64,000 nucleotides of DNA from Pseudomonas fluorescens (GCF_000968015.1 NZ_LACH01000021.1:43324-107323), one strand, 5' to 3'. Positions 26,624 to 36,836 are shown, numbered from the stretch's first letter. The notes: generated from the sequence alone by a model not told the origin. Translations and numbers: made by a program.

Positions 26624-26995
26624 TCACTCGCGATGGAGCATGGCAGCAGCGTGCGGATGCAGGCTGTAGCTTTTGTCTGCATTGAGCGTGATCACGCCTT
26701 CGCTGCACAAGCGCTTCAACACTTCCCGCACACTGAGAAAGGACAGGGGAATATCCAGGTCCAGCAAGTGGCTGTGCACGCCGCGCACGCCAAGGCTACG
26801 GTCGCTTTCGGCGGCGGTCAGCAAGGCGTCGATGACTTTCAGGCGGATCAGACTGGTTCGCAGACCATAGCTTTTGAGCAGCAGCCTGATCCGCTCGTTG
26901 CCATTGCGCTCGCCCCGTTGAGTGAAAACACCGGAGCCCATGGCGGAGCCCTGTGGCGCATTGCTACCGTCCGTTGGCAGTTGCGAGTTGTACAT
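26624..26995 (-). CDS. Fur-like winged-helix regulator
   Basis: This 123-residue protein carries a winged helix resembling the N-terminal DNA-binding domain of the Fur family (LLKSYGLRTSLIRLKVIDALL ... SFLSVREVLKRLCSEGVI). It lacks the metal-binding dimerisation half, including the HHDH-type metal motif. AGGAG lies 7 nt before the ATG at 26995. It sits beside pvdQ and divergent from it, so a role in iron regulation is conceivable, but without the sensory half it cannot sense iron in the standard way. Confidence 0.7.
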   Translation of the reverse strand: MYNSQLPTDGSNAPQGSAMGSGVFTQRGERNGNERIRLLLKSYGLRTSLIRLKVIDALLTAAESDRSLGVRGVHSHLLDLDIPLSFLSVREVLKRLCSEGVITLNADKSYSLHPHAAAMLHRE

Positions 26996-27152
26996 GCAAA
27001 AACTCCTTTTCCGAGCCGGCCAGGAAATGTGATGGGTGCTCTCACTCAATAAGACGTACGAGCAGGGCAAATAATGAAGCCCCGAATGTAGAAATTTTGT
27101 CTCCATCACGTTAGCAGCCTGTGAGACGGCCGTAAAAAAGCGCCTTTCACGG

Positions 27153-27177
27153 CCTAAATTTTTGTCATTTGTTTCGT
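27153..27177 (+). promoter_or_regulatory. Probable PvdS-dependent (iron starvation) promoter of pvdQ
   Basis: CCTAAAT at 27153-27159 and CGT at 27175-27177 match the TAAAT and CGT elements recognised by the pyoverdine sigma factor PvdS. Spacing is 15 nt, one less than the usual 16-17. It lies about 65 nt before the pvdQ start. Confidence 0.6.
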
Positions 27178-27240
27178 TCCTAGGGAAAGGCGCAGTGCGT
27201 GTATGACGCAGGGTGTTTGTCTTTTCGATCAGGAGCGAGC

Positions 27241-29586
27241 GTGATTATTTCCAGGCAGTTAACCCGGTTGAGCCTTGCAGGCTTGTTGGTGGGCTTGAGT
27301 CTTGCGGCAAACGCACGCAGTCAGCCGGAGCAGGCGAGCGCCGACATTCGCCGGACCAGTTTCGGTGTGCCGCATATCCGTGCCGACAACGAGCGCGGGC
27401 TCGGTTATGGCGTTGGTTACGCCTACGCTCAGGACAACCTGTGCCTGCTGGCCAATGAAATCACTACCGTGAACGGCGAACGTTCACGCTATTTCGGCCC
27501 GGATCAGTTCACGGTCGAAGAACGCGAAAACCTGGTCAGCGATCTGTTTTTCAATTGGCTGAACACACCACGGGCCGTCGAGGGTTTCTGGCAGGCGCAA
27601 ACCCCGCCAGTGCGCGATCTCATTGAAGGGTATGTGGCGGGCTATAACCGTTCGCTGACAGAACGTCGGGTGCAGGGTTTGCCGCCGCAGTGTCAGGGCG
27701 ACTGGGTGCGCGAGATTACCGTCCAGGATCTGGTCAAGTTGACGCGGCGCCTGTTGGTCGAAGGCGGAGTAGGGCAGTTTGCCGAAGCATTGGCCGGTGC
27801 AACGCCACCCAAAGCCGTGGCTCATGTGGCAGGCGACCCGGTGTCGTTCCAGGTGGCCGCCTCGCGCATGCAGCGTTTTGCACTGGATCGCGGCAGCAAC
27901 GCCGTGGCGGTCGGCAGTGAACGTTCGTTCAATGGCCGCGGCATGTTGCTGGCCAATCCGCATTTCCCTTGGGTCGGCGGGATGCGTTTCTATCAAATGC
28001 ACCTGACCATTCCCGGCAAACTGGACGTCATGGGCGCGGCGCTGCCGGGGTTGCCGATGATCAACATCGGTTTCAACCAGCACCTGGCGTGGACCCACAC
28101 GGTGGACTCCTCCAAGCATTTCACCTTGTATCGCCTGCAACTCGATCCCAAGGATTCGACCCGTTATCTACTCGACGGCAAGTCATTGCCGATGAAGAAA
28201 CAGACCCTGACCGTGAACGTGAAACAACCGGATGGCCAGACCAGACCGGTATCTCATGTGGTCTACAGCTCGCAGTTCGGCCCGATCGTGCAATGGCCCG
28301 GAAAGCTCGACTGGGACAACCAGTTCGCCTACAGCTTGCGCGACGCCAATCTGGAAAACGGCCGGGTCTTGCAGCAGTGGTATGCAATGAATCGCGCGGT
28401 CAGCCTCAAGGATCTGCAGGCCTCGGTGCACAAGATCCAGGGGATCCCGTGGGTCAACACCCTGGCGACGGATGATCAGGGGCAGACGCTGTACATGAAC
28501 CTCTCGGTCGTGCCGAACGTGAGTGCCGACAAACTCGCCAGATGCAGTGATCCGCGGGCCGGGTTGCAGATGATCGTTCTCGACGGTTCCAACAGTGCGT
28601 GTGCCTGGGACATCGACCCGACGGCTGCACAAAAAGGCATTTTTGCGGCCGACAAGTTGCCGCAGCTCTTGCGCAAGGATTTTGTGCAGCACTCCAACGA
28701 TTCGGCCTGGATGGCCAACCCGGCGCAACCGCTCACCGGTTTTTCGCCCCTGATCAGCCAGGATGGCCAGCCATTGGGGCTGCGCTCACGCTTTGCACTG
28801 GATCGCCTGAATACGTTGAACAAGGCAGGTCCCATAGCCGCGACGGATTTGCAACACATGGTGATGGACGACCAGGTGTATCAGGCGGCACAAGTGATGC
28901 CGGACCTGCTGCAGTTCTGTGCGGCGGCACTGGGTACCGATGCGCCTGCGCTCGCGCCGTTGTGTGCCAGTCTCAAGGCTTGGGATCGCAGTGCGAATCT
29001 GGAGAGTGGCCTGGGGTTTGTGCATTTCCAGGATGTCATGGCGTCGCTACAGGAAACGCCTGATCTGTGGCGTGTGGCGTTCGATCCGAAAGACCCGCAA
29101 CACACCCCGCGTGGCCTGGCGGTCGATCGTCCGGAAGTCGCAACGGCAGTTCGCGAAGCGATGTTGGCGTCGGTCGCTCAGGTGAACAAGATGGGGCTCA
29201 AGGCCGATAGTCGCTGGGGTGATATCCAGGTGGTCAGCAGCGGCGGCCAGCAGACGCCGATTCACGGTGGACCTGGCACTCTTGGCGTTTATAACGCCAT
29301 TCAGAGCGTGCCGAGAACCGACGGGAAACTCGAGGTCGTCAGCGGTACCAGCTATTTGCAGGTCGTGACTTTCGATGACAAGGGACCGCAGGCCCAGGGG
29401 CTGCTGGCATTCTCGCTATCCAGTGACCCGGCCTCGCAGTACTCCAGAGATCAGACCTTGGCATTTTCCAGGAAGCAGTTGAGTGTGTTGCCGTTCACCG
29501 AACAGCAGATCACGTCCGATCCGCAGTACCAGGTTCAGACGATCCGCGAACAGGATGAAAAAGCCGGGAAGGTGGCCGTACAGTAA
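27241..29586 (+). CDS. pvdQ: Acyl-homoserine lactone acylase / pyoverdine maturation acylase PvdQ
   Basis: This 781-residue periplasmic Ntn-hydrolase is made as a precursor and cut by itself into two chains. A signal peptide (about 1-26), alpha-chain start ([24 protein letters not shown]) and nucleophile Ser219 in [11 protein letters not shown] closely parallel P. aeruginosa PvdQ (Ser217), as do [19 protein letters not shown] and the C-terminal [13 protein letters not shown]. It removes the fatty-acid tail from pyoverdine precursors and can degrade long-chain AHL signals. The GTG at 27241 was chosen: AGGAG lies just upstream and the signal peptide starts there. It has its own PvdS-type promoter and a strong terminator; no other pyoverdine synthesis gene is in the window. 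Confidence 0.93.
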   Translation: MIISRQLTRLSLAGLLVGLSLAANARSQPEQASADIRRTSFGVPHIRADNERGLGYGVGYAYAQDNLCLLANEITTVNGERSRYFGPDQFTVEERENLVSDLFFNWLNTPRAVEGFWQAQTPPVRDLIEGYVAGYNRSLTERRVQGLPPQCQGDWVREITVQDLVKLTRRLLVEGGVGQFAEALAGATPPKAVAHVAGDPVSFQVAASRMQRFALDRGSNAVAVGSERSFNGRGMLLANPHFPWVGGMRFYQMHLTIPGKLDVMGAALPGLPMINIGFNQHLAWTHTVDSSKHFTLYRLQLDPKDSTRYLLDGKSLPMKKQTLTVNVKQPDGQTRPVSHVVYSSQFGPIVQWPGKLDWDNQFAYSLRDANLENGRVLQQWYAMNRAVSLKDLQASVHKIQGIPWVNTLATDDQGQTLYMNLSVVPNVSADKLARCSDPRAGLQMIVLDGSNSACAWDIDPTAAQKGIFAADKLPQLLRKDFVQHSNDSAWMANPAQPLTGFSPLISQDGQPLGLRSRFALDRLNTLNKAGPIAATDLQHMVMDDQVYQAAQVMPDLLQFCAAALGTDAPALAPLCASLKAWDRSANLESGLGFVHFQDVMASLQETPDLWRVAFDPKDPQHTPRGLAVDRPEVATAVREAMLASVAQVNKMGLKADSRWGDIQVVSSGGQQTPIHGGPGTLGVYNAIQSVPRTDGKLEVVSGTSYLQVVTFDDKGPQAQGLLAFSLSSDPASQYSRDQTLAFSRKQLSVLPFTEQQITSDPQYQVQTIREQDEKAGKVAVQ

Positions 29587-29610
29587 CGCTGAGGGTGTTT
29601 GAACGAAGAA

Positions 29611-29652
29611 TGAAGGCCGCACCTTGCAAAAGGTCGCGGCCTTCAGCTTTTT
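29611..29652 (+). terminator. Strong terminator of pvdQ, overlapping the fecR-like stop
   Basis: A 10-bp stem TGAAGGCCGC/GCGGCCTTCA continues after a bulged C into ACCTT/AAGGT with a GCAA loop, and is followed by GCTTTTT. The right arm contains the stop codon of the convergent FecR-type gene. Confidence 0.9.
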
Positions 29653-30644
29653 GGGGCTTGTTGCGGAATGGAATTGAGGACCGGATTGCCATCCTTGTTG
29701 CGGGTCAGGTAGACCGGCAACACCTTGGGCAGGGACGCCACCAGGTTGTTGAGCTCTTTGATGTTGTAGATGCCGCCGATGCGAATCGAGCCAGTGCTGT
29801 GGTCGGCTACCATCACCGGTTTGCTCAAGTAGCGATTGATCAATGGCAATGCGTCGGTCAGCGCCAGATCATCGAGCACCAGTTTTCCGCTGCGCCAGGC
29901 CAGTGAGTTGTCATTGTCGTAAGTCTGACTGATCCGGGGAGTGAAGTCGCCGCGTCTATAGCTAGCCTGCATCGCTGGCTCGAGGCGCAAACCGTCACCT
30001 GTAACGGCGTCATTACTGCTCACCAGCACCGAACCTTCTATCAGGTTCACGCGTACCTGATCTTCATACATCCAGACGTTGAATTTGGTTCCGGTGACGC
30101 GAATCCTGCCTTCGGCCGCTTTGACAATGAAGGGGTGTCGAGTGTCATGGCTGACGCTGAAGAAGGCTTCGCCTTTTTTCAGCGTAATCCGGCGTTGATC
30201 CTTGTAGTTGCTGAACGTCAGCTCACTGCCCAGGTTCAGTTCCACCTGACTGCCATCGCTCAGGGTGATCTGGCGGACATTGTCGTTCGCCTCGAAATGT
30301 TGGTAGGCATTGGGTAGCCAGCCCAGGTTCCAGCCGCTATAGGCCGCCAGCGGCAATGCCAGGGCGCAAACCGCGGCGGCGATACCGAAGGTGCGCCAAG
30401 GTGTAGCAGGCTTGGCGCGGACCATCGGGACCACGGTTTCTGGGCGTGGCAGGTCCCCCGCGACATCCCAGATCTCCAGCATGGCCTCGTACTCGAACGC
30501 GTGAAGCGGATGAGCGTCATGCCATTGCTCGAACGCCAGCCGCTCTTCAGCAGTGCAATCGTTGGCATGCAGACGCATGCACCAATGCGCAGCGGCATCG
30601 GTGATTGCGTCATATTGGGCTTGCGAGAGAGGGTTGTCGGTCAT
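29643..30644 (-). CDS. FecR-family anti-sigma/sensor protein (FpvR-like?)
   Basis: This 333-residue protein has a DUF4880-type cytoplasmic N-terminus (AAHWCMRLHANDCTAEERLAFEQWHDAHPLH), one membrane helix at about 86-105, a periplasmic FecR domain (RQITLSDGSQVELNLGSELTF ... VTGTKFNVWMYED) and a C-terminal STN-like region that contacts a TonB receptor. FecR proteins relay siderophore binding to an ECF sigma factor, but no sigma gene is adjacent. Being next to pvdQ suggests an FpvR-like role in pyoverdine signalling, since FpvR acts on PvdS and FpvI elsewhere. That link is inference. Confidence 0.88.
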   Translation of the reverse strand: MTDNPLSQAQYDAITDAAAHWCMRLHANDCTAEERLAFEQWHDAHPLHAFEYEAMLEIWDVAGDLPRPETVVPMVRAKPATPWRTFGIAAAVCALALPLAAYSGWNLGWLPNAYQHFEANDNVRQITLSDGSQVELNLGSELTFSNYKDQRRITLKKGEAFFSVSHDTRHPFIVKAAEGRIRVTGTKFNVWMYEDQVRVNLIEGSVLVSSNDAVTGDGLRLEPAMQASYRRGDFTPRISQTYDNDNSLAWRSGKLVLDDLALTDALPLINRYLSKPVMVADHSTGSIRIGGIYNIKELNNLVASLPKVLPVYLTRNKDGNPVLNSIPQQAPKS

Positions 30645-30742
30645 TGACTCATCCTGATTTCCTGCATTCTAACCTTGTGAGGAAGTCTGCGAGAACAACC
30701 GTCATGGCATTTACCCATCAAACAGGCACTTATTTTTAGAAC

Positions 30743-33700
30743 TCACGGGGTGCTGGTGTGCAATTGGCGCCCCAGATGAGTGATCAGCCAGGTCACGCTG
30801 TCGGCGTTAGCGAGTTGCACCCCCAGTCGGATCAGTGGGTCTTTTTTGAAGGTTGTGCGGGCACCGCTGAGGTTGTCCTGGCCGGTCAAGGTCAAGATAT
30901 GTTTCTTTATCCGATCAGTATTTTCATCAGAAGTGTTACCCAGGTCTTCCCATTCACCGTCATCAGTGTTCAGGACTTTGAACAGCTGTGTATAAGGCGT
31001 CTTGATTGACAATGCGCTGCCCTGAAGATCGCTTAAGGCCGTCTTGAGGTCAGTGGCGTAAGGACTGGCCGCGCCTATCAGGTCGACGAACGGTCTGCCG
31101 GTATCGAGATAAGAAATGTCTTCGGTATTGCAGGCAATGTGCGAAACCTCATGGATCAGGGTTGCCGCCCGGGCATGAGTGTTGATGGGGAAGGCGGCGT
31201 CGGACAGGTGTGGACGGTAGAAGTCGAAATTGGGAAAGAAGAATTTCTCTGTCAGGTAAATTTTCCTTTTTACGTCCTTTGGAAGGGTGAAGGCGTAGGA
31301 GTTTTCCGCGCTATCGAGGAGTTTTCCGATCACAAAACGCCTGGAATTCGGCTTTCTGAGTGTCGGTTCCAACAAGGCCGCAAAAACGTCGCCCAGGACT
31401 TTTTCGATCTTCTCCACATGTGCGTCTGTCACTGCGGGCACGTCGATAAAATCCATGATGAGCCGATGCACGGGGGTTACCGTGCCGTCAGACGTTTTCA
31501 GCCGTTGCAGGTTGCGAAAGCTGTTCCATGCATAGGTGGTTGCCAGATCCAGCGCCTCGTCAATCTGACGAGCCTTTTGCGGAAAAATTTGACGGATTTG
31601 GCGCATTCCATGGGCTTCGACATTAATACTTACCCAGACCGATATTGCGCTCTGTACCCGGTTGATGAGGCTGAAGCGGGGCGCCGGTGTTTCCCTGTCC
31701 AGAACCCATTGCTTCGATTCGTTCAGACGTAGATAAGGGCCACGGTTTTTTGTGTCGCCTATACGCCAGCGGGGGCCGTGCTTTTCGACGGGATACACTT
31801 TGCCTTCAACCGGCCCGTAGTGTTTTTTTGTCGACGGATGAGAGTAGAGCCCAAGCCTGGAGTCGTGTGTCAGTGAACCCAGATCGACGTCAATGCTTTC
31901 ATGACGCTTCAACTGCGTGCGCTCGCGTGCGGTGAAGTCGATGGCCTGCCATTTGAGTCGAGCGTCAGGCGTTCCTGGCGCCGGCGCGCTGGTCGTCGAA
32001 GGCTCCGTCACTGGATTCGCCATCGATTGCCGCAACGAGGCCAGTTGTGCAATGCCGCTGATAAATTCCTTTATCGCCGCTCCCCATTTGTGCGTTTGAA
32101 GGTCCTCTGCGGACTGCTTGATGTCTTGGTAACTGCGCCACACCGTGATCGGATAGGCAAGCTTGCCCGTCAAGAACGTAAATGCCTCGTGCAAATCTTC
32201 ACCCAGCACATGCTTGATGGTTGCCCATTCACCCTGCCTGTTGTCATCGGTCTGACAACCAAGCAATCGGGTTAATACCCCGACGTTGTCGTTGAACAAG
32301 TGTTTGAACAGATTCCCCTTGATCGGATTGGACGCCAGCGTCACTTCGGGGAGGCGGTTACTGGAGGTCGCCATCCTGTACTCAAGCAGTATCCGATCAG
32401 GCTGCGCAAGGTTCATGAGTACCCAGTCGAGCAGACCGCCGCGAGTCTTCAGTTCTGTCAGCAGTTGTGTTTCATTCTTATATTCTTTCACTCCGTGCCG
32501 AGGGCTGTGAGGCGCGAGAAGGACCTGTGGCGCTGCACTGTCGGCCGATGAGCCGATCAGATAGACGCCTGGTACTTTAATCGCCTGTTCGCTCTTGATA
32601 CCCAGGATTTCAAGTGGGCGGATGATCGCGTGGGCACCGTCGACAGCCGCGCGGGCGATGGCGTCGGGCATATCCATGACTTGGCGAATAAGGTCAAACC
32701 CGGTTTCGCTCAGGCGCTCTTGCAGTTTTTCCGAATGGGCGTAGTGCATCAGCTGCCAGGGTAATTGTGCGTAAAACCTCTTCTTGCGGTCCGTCGCATT
32801 CGCTTGGGTGTCTGCAAAGGCTTCGTTCAATGTCTTTTGTTGATGTTCACCCAGCTTCAAGTTTCGTATCAGGTTTCTGATGTAACTTTGGTCCATGTCC
32901 TCGGGAATCACGGCGGTATCCAGCGACACCAGTCTGAAATGGGTTATGTCCAGATTCTTGAAGTGGGTCAATGCAAAGTCGGTCAAGGTTTGAGTGCTGG
33001 CCGCAGACCTCGGGCGTGCGCTGATCAGGACCTGGACCTTGTCCGGATCAATGTCGAACGTATCTGCCTTGAGTTGTTTTTCAAGTGCGTGGTGCGCCGT
33101 GCGCGCCAAGGAGCGTATGCCGGTGAGGTAGTCCTGGTCGTTGGTGACATTGTGGAGGTATTGCTGAAGCAACTCTCCATGCAATATCTGATCTTTGATG
33201 GACGCCTTGGCCAGCCATGCGGGCAGTTTTTGCTGAGTGGTGAGGGATTGGGCAATGTCCGTCGCACGGAGCAGCCCGGTCATCGGTTGGCGTAGCGCCA
33301 CCAGGTTCAGAAGACTGGCCAGGGTTTTCGCGGGGAGCTTCGTGGCCAGCGCACGGGTGACGCACGCCTGGTCCAGCTGGACATAGGGCTTTTGCACCTG
33401 ATCGAGAAAAGACTGATCTATTCGCTGCAGTGGGGCGAGGGTGTAGGTCTGCCCAACCACTCTCTCGCCACGTCCAAGGTTCTCCAGAAGGGTGGTGCGA
33501 TCATCGGCGTCCTTGAGGCGTCGATCCAGCTCGGTCAGCAACGGAGTCAATGCCCTGAACGCTTCAAATCCCGACGCCGGCGTCCACAAAATCGCCTTGC
33601 CCGAATGCATCGGGTCCAGGCCTCCACGTTCAGTCAGCACAAAACAACTGGCCAGTTTCAACGGGGCCGTGGCTTCGCTTGCCTTCAACGCCAAGGAAAA

Positions 33701-35566
33701 TACGTCCGGCAAAAAGCCGTTCAATGCCGCTCGCTGCAAGCGTACCGGGGTATCAAGCACGGTTTTGATGATCGCCTGTTCCGTCGCACTCAGGGTGCGC
33801 ATGACGGTGTGCAGCTTCAATTCACTGCGCAATGCCGTTGACAGAGTGTGAGTGAAGCTCGATTGCAGGCTCCCGAGTGATGAATTGACGATACGCTGCA
33901 CTTCGGCAAACGTGCGGGTTGTTGCGGGAATAGCCGGGTGGTTTTCGAGGAGTTGGTCGAGCGCCACCTTAACGGAGGAGAGTCGGGCCAGTTGCTCTTT
34001 TGCCGACTCGGCACGAACGGTGGCCGGTTGCGCGCTCCAGCGCTGGTCGGTTTGTGTACTCCAGCGTCCTGCGGCATCGGCCGCCAGCAGTCGATCGTCG
34101 ATCAGTCCCCGGACATCCAGTGCTTTGTCGATCAAGGCATGGGGATCCTGTGTACCGTCGCTTTCACGGTAACGGCTCAGCGCGTGGGACAGGTTCTCCC
34201 GTTGCTTGCCAAGGATGTCGTCCATCAATTGTTCAAACACTGGGCCGATGATCGATTCACCTGCAATGACACGCTCATCCGGCGCCAATGAAAGAAACGT
34301 GCCGCGTTCGTCCGAAGACATGAAGTTGAGCAGCGTGTCTTCGTGGCCTTCGCTTTTCATCATCTCCAGGACGATTCTCCTGACAGCGGGCAGGTCGCTT
34401 GTTGCCTCGATGCCTCTGGACTGTGTGTACAGAAAGCCCAGGGTTTCGCGGCTGCCGATCATCAAGGTCGAGGCCAGTTGTGCGTAATGCTTGAAGGGCG
34501 CGGTGATACGCACTTTTTCGATGCGAAGCGGATCGACGGTTTCAGGTTCGAGGCTGACATTCATCAGTCGCAGGTATTCCTGCGTCGTTAGAACACCTTG
34601 CTGGCGCTGAAGCAAAAGCTTCACGTGAAAGGTATCGCGCAAACCCTCGGCAAAAAACTCCGAGCGTGACCGCCCGTTGAACATCGGTGTGTTCCAGAAC
34701 GTCTTGAGCAGGCTCTGCAAGTGAGGGGTAAAACTTTGTGCGATCTCTTTGACTGCGCTTTCCCAGGCCTGGTTATCGGCGTCGCTGCTCACACTGTGTT
34801 GGGGATTGGAAAAGACTCTGGAATCGCCAGTCGGCCACTCGTTGGTCAGGTAGTAATGCAGCAGGGCATCGCTTAGTGAATACGAGGAAAGCGTGTGCGG
34901 GTCATCGCTGCCGTTGGAGGCTGAAATCGTCCTGACAAAGCTCTTCAGTCGAGTAAGGCGCTGGTCCAGTTTGGGGAACGGTTTGTGCAGCGCGTTCTTG
35001 AGGGCCTCGTCCAGCATCGATTGCAGCGTTGGCAGCTTGACCAGCTCACCCAACATCGTCTTGATGTTCTGAGCCTGATTGCGCTCGAGGGTGAGTTCCT
35101 GAGCCTGGAACACTGCACCGTCGATTGCTTGCGTGGCAATGTCTGGCGCAGTGGCGGCAGCTAAAGCGCTGCGTTGCTCGATGGAGAGAAAGCGCAGCAG
35201 CTCACGCTTCCCGGTGGGCTGTGCCAACCATTCCTTGAGTCTGCTTTTGAGGTCCTCCATGTCCGCGAATTTGATCAGGCCTTTCCACGGTGTGTAGAGC
35301 GTGACTTCTCCATCGTTGGGCCGGCTCATGGCAAAAGCGCCGGCCAGGGGGATATTGGGTGCATCAGGCACGCTTAAAAGCAACCGGTCGACGTGCATGG
35401 GCTTGATATTGGCGATACGGATTTCATGCGTCGCCAGATAAACAACCTGCAACCACTTCAGGTCATCAATCGTGAAGGACAGTGCCTTTTCGCGATCATC
35501 GGGCTGTCTGGCTCTGGATGCGATTTCTGCCTCGTCGAAAAAATACGGTAGTGGGGGAGCAATCAT
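30743..35566 (-). CDS. Large dermonecrotic-toxin-like protein with C-terminal M35-like metallopeptidase
   Basis: This 1607-residue protein resembles in its N-terminal and middle parts the large DUF6543/dermonecrotic-toxin-like proteins of pseudomonads: long helical regions and a TcdA/TcdB-pore-like hydrophobic stretch around the DAIARAAVDGAHAIIRPLEILGI segment, with no signal peptide. Near the C-terminus lies HEVSH (1472-1476) followed by TEDISY with Asp1483. With NADSVTWLI near the end, this matches the aspzincin (deuterolysin, M35) pattern HExxH plus TxDxxY. It is probably a polymorphic toxin whose cargo is a zinc protease. GAGG lies 6 nt before the ATG at 35566; a TTG 12 nt earlier is an alternative. 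No immunity gene or secretion gene is adjacent. Confidence 0.8.
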   Translation of the reverse strand: MIAPPLPYFFDEAEIASRARQPDDREKALSFTIDDLKWLQVVYLATHEIRIANIKPMHVDRLLLSVPDAPNIPLAGAFAMSRPNDGEVTLYTPWKGLIKFADMEDLKSRLKEWLAQPTGKRELLRFLSIEQRSALAAATAPDIATQAIDGAVFQAQELTLERNQAQNIKTMLGELVKLPTLQSMLDEALKNALHKPFPKLDQRLTRLKSFVRTISASNGSDDPHTLSSYSLSDALLHYYLTNEWPTGDSRVFSNPQHSVSSDADNQAWESAVKEIAQSFTPHLQSLLKTFWNTPMFNGRSRSEFFAEGLRDTFHVKLLLQRQQGVLTTQEYLRLMNVSLEPETVDPLRIEKVRITAPFKHYAQLASTLMIGSRETLGFLYTQSRGIEATSDLPAVRRIVLEMMKSEGHEDTLLNFMSSDERGTFLSLAPDERVIAGESIIGPVFEQLMDDILGKQRENLSHALSRYRESDGTQDPHALIDKALDVRGLIDDRLLAADAAGRWSTQTDQRWSAQPATVRAESAKEQLARLSSVKVALDQLLENHPAIPATTRTFAEVQRIVNSSLGSLQSSFTHTLSTALRSELKLHTVMRTLSATEQAIIKTVLDTPVRLQRAALNGFLPDVFSLALKASEATAPLKLASCFVLTERGGLDPMHSGKAILWTPASGFEAFRALTPLLTELDRRLKDADDRTTLLENLGRGERVVGQTYTLAPLQRIDQSFLDQVQKPYVQLDQACVTRALATKLPAKTLASLLNLVALRQPMTGLLRATDIAQSLTTQQKLPAWLAKASIKDQILHGELLQQYLHNVTNDQDYLTGIRSLARTAHHALEKQLKADTFDIDPDKVQVLISARPRSAASTQTLTDFALTHFKNLDITHFRLVSLDTAVIPEDMDQSYIRNLIRNLKLGEHQQKTLNEAFADTQANATDRKKRFYAQLPWQLMHYAHSEKLQERLSETGFDLIRQVMDMPDAIARAAVDGAHAIIRPLEILGIKSEQAIKVPGVYLIGSSADSAAPQVLLAPHSPRHGVKEYKNETQLLTELKTRGGLLDWVLMNLAQPDRILLEYRMATSSNRLPEVTLASNPIKGNLFKHLFNDNVGVLTRLLGCQTDDNRQGEWATIKHVLGEDLHEAFTFLTGKLAYPITVWRSYQDIKQSAEDLQTHKWGAAIKEFISGIAQLASLRQSMANPVTEPSTTSAPAPGTPDARLKWQAIDFTARERTQLKRHESIDVDLGSLTHDSRLGLYSHPSTKKHYGPVEGKVYPVEKHGPRWRIGDTKNRGPYLRLNESKQWVLDRETPAPRFSLINRVQSAISVWVSINVEAHGMRQIRQIFPQKARQIDEALDLATTYAWNSFRNLQRLKTSDGTVTPVHRLIMDFIDVPAVTDAHVEKIEKVLGDVFAALLEPTLRKPNSRRFVIGKLLDSAENSYAFTLPKDVKRKIYLTEKFFFPNFDFYRPHLSDAAFPINTHARAATLIHEVSHIACNTEDISYLDTGRPFVDLIGAASPYATDLKTALSDLQGSALSIKTPYTQLFKVLNTDDGEWEDLGNTSDENTDRIKKHILTLTGQDNLSGARTTFKKDPLIRLGVQLANADSVTWLITHLGRQLHTSTP

Positions 35567-35795
35567 GGTTTTCCTCAATGTGCTGCGATCGGCGGGTAAT
35601 CGCCGGTCGTTGGATTGAGGAAAACAGTACGGTCAGTGGAACGCTTGGGTGCGGTACATATTGCTTGAGCCGAACAAGCTGTCGAGACTTGACAGGACGC
35701 CGGTAAAACAGCGCTTAATCGACAACTGTTTTGGGTTGCCCTGCAACCTTGTTTCACCCTGTTGCCCGTACTCAATAATAAAACTGGAGCTTCAG

Positions 35796-36836
35796 ATGAC
35801 CGCAACGCCCGAAGTGGCCGTCAGTTCGAACACTCAAACGCTCGATTTCGACGCGCTCGTTCTTTTGCTTGAGCAGATTTTTCAGCGCCATGGCACCTCC
35901 GCCGAGGTGGCCAGGACTCTGGCCCTCAACTGCGCTGGCGCCGAACGCGATGGCGCCCATAGCCATGGCGTGTTCCGCATTCCCGGTTACGTATCGACGC
36001 TCCAGAGCGGCTGGGTCAATGGCCAGGCCGTGCCGGTAGTCGAGGACGTGGCTTCGGGTTTTGTCCGGGTCGACGCCGGTAATGGTTTCGCCCAGCCGGC
36101 CCTCGCGGCCGCACGCGCACTGTTGGTGGAGAAGGCCCGCAGCGCTGGCATTGCGGTGCTGGCGATTCGTAACTCCCACCATTTCGCCGCCTTGTGGCCG
36201 GATGTCGAGCCCTTTGCCTATGAAGGTCTGGTGGCGCTGAGCGTGGTCAACAGCATGACCTGCGTGGTGCCGCACGGCGCCGATCGTCCGCTGTTCGGGA
36301 CCAACCCGATTGCTTTCGCCGCGCCTCGGGCTGACGGCGATCCGATTGTCTTCGACCTGGCGACCAGCGCCATTGCCCATGGCGATGTGCAGATCGCCGC
36401 ACGCAAGGGCGAGCGTTTGCCGCCAGGCATGGGTGTGGACGGTCTTGGCCAGCCGACCCAGGACCCGAAAGCGATTCTTGAGGGCGGCGCGTTGCTGCCG
36501 TTTGGCGGGCATAAAGGCTCGGCGCTGTCGATGATGGTGGAACTGTTGGCGGCGGCGTTGACCGGCGGCAATTTTTCCTTCGAGTTCGATTGGTCGAATC
36601 ATCCGGGCGCCAAGACACCGTGGACGGGCCAACTGTTGATCGTGATCGACCCGAGCAAGGCGGCCGGGCAGAGTTTTGCCGAGCGCAGTCAGGAGCTGGT
36701 CCGGCAGATGCACGGGGTAGGGCTCAAGCGTTTGCCGGGTGATCGACGTCACTTCCAGCGAGCCAAGGCCAGCACCGATGGCATCCCGCTCGACGCGCAG
36801 ACGTTGGCGAATTTGCGGGCGTTGGCCGGGCTCTGA
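35796..36836 (+). CDS. dpkA: Delta1-piperideine-2-carboxylate / pyrroline-2-carboxylate reductase
   Basis: This 346-residue NADPH-dependent imine reductase of the Ldh/malate-dehydrogenase 2 fold closely resembles Pseudomonas DpkA. Signatures include DGAHSHGVFRIPGYV with the catalytic His, IRNSHHFAALWPDVEPFA, VNSMTCVVPHG, LFGTNPIAFAAPR and FGGHKGSALSMMVELL. It reduces the cyclic imine from D-lysine to L-pipecolate (D-lysine catabolism) and the proline analogue. GGAG lies 6 nt before the ATG at 35796, so the longer upstream frame was rejected. It stands alone with its own terminator. Confidence 0.93.
   Translation: MTATPEVAVSSNTQTLDFDALVLLLEQIFQRHGTSAEVARTLALNCAGAERDGAHSHGVFRIPGYVSTLQSGWVNGQAVPVVEDVASGFVRVDAGNGFAQPALAAARALLVEKARSAGIAVLAIRNSHHFAALWPDVEPFAYEGLVALSVVNSMTCVVPHGADRPLFGTNPIAFAAPRADGDPIVFDLATSAIAHGDVQIAARKGERLPPGMGVDGLGQPTQDPKAILEGGALLPFGGHKGSALSMMVELLAAALTGGNFSFEFDWSNHPGAKTPWTGQLLIVIDPSKAAGQSFAERSQELVRQMHGVGLKRLPGDRRHFQRAKASTDGIPLDAQTLANLRALAGL

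Noticed and set aside
29643..30644. Pairing of the FecR protein with the ECF sigma factor at 12094
   Set aside because: That sigma factor already overlaps its own anti-sigma gene, and the two loci are 17 kb apart.
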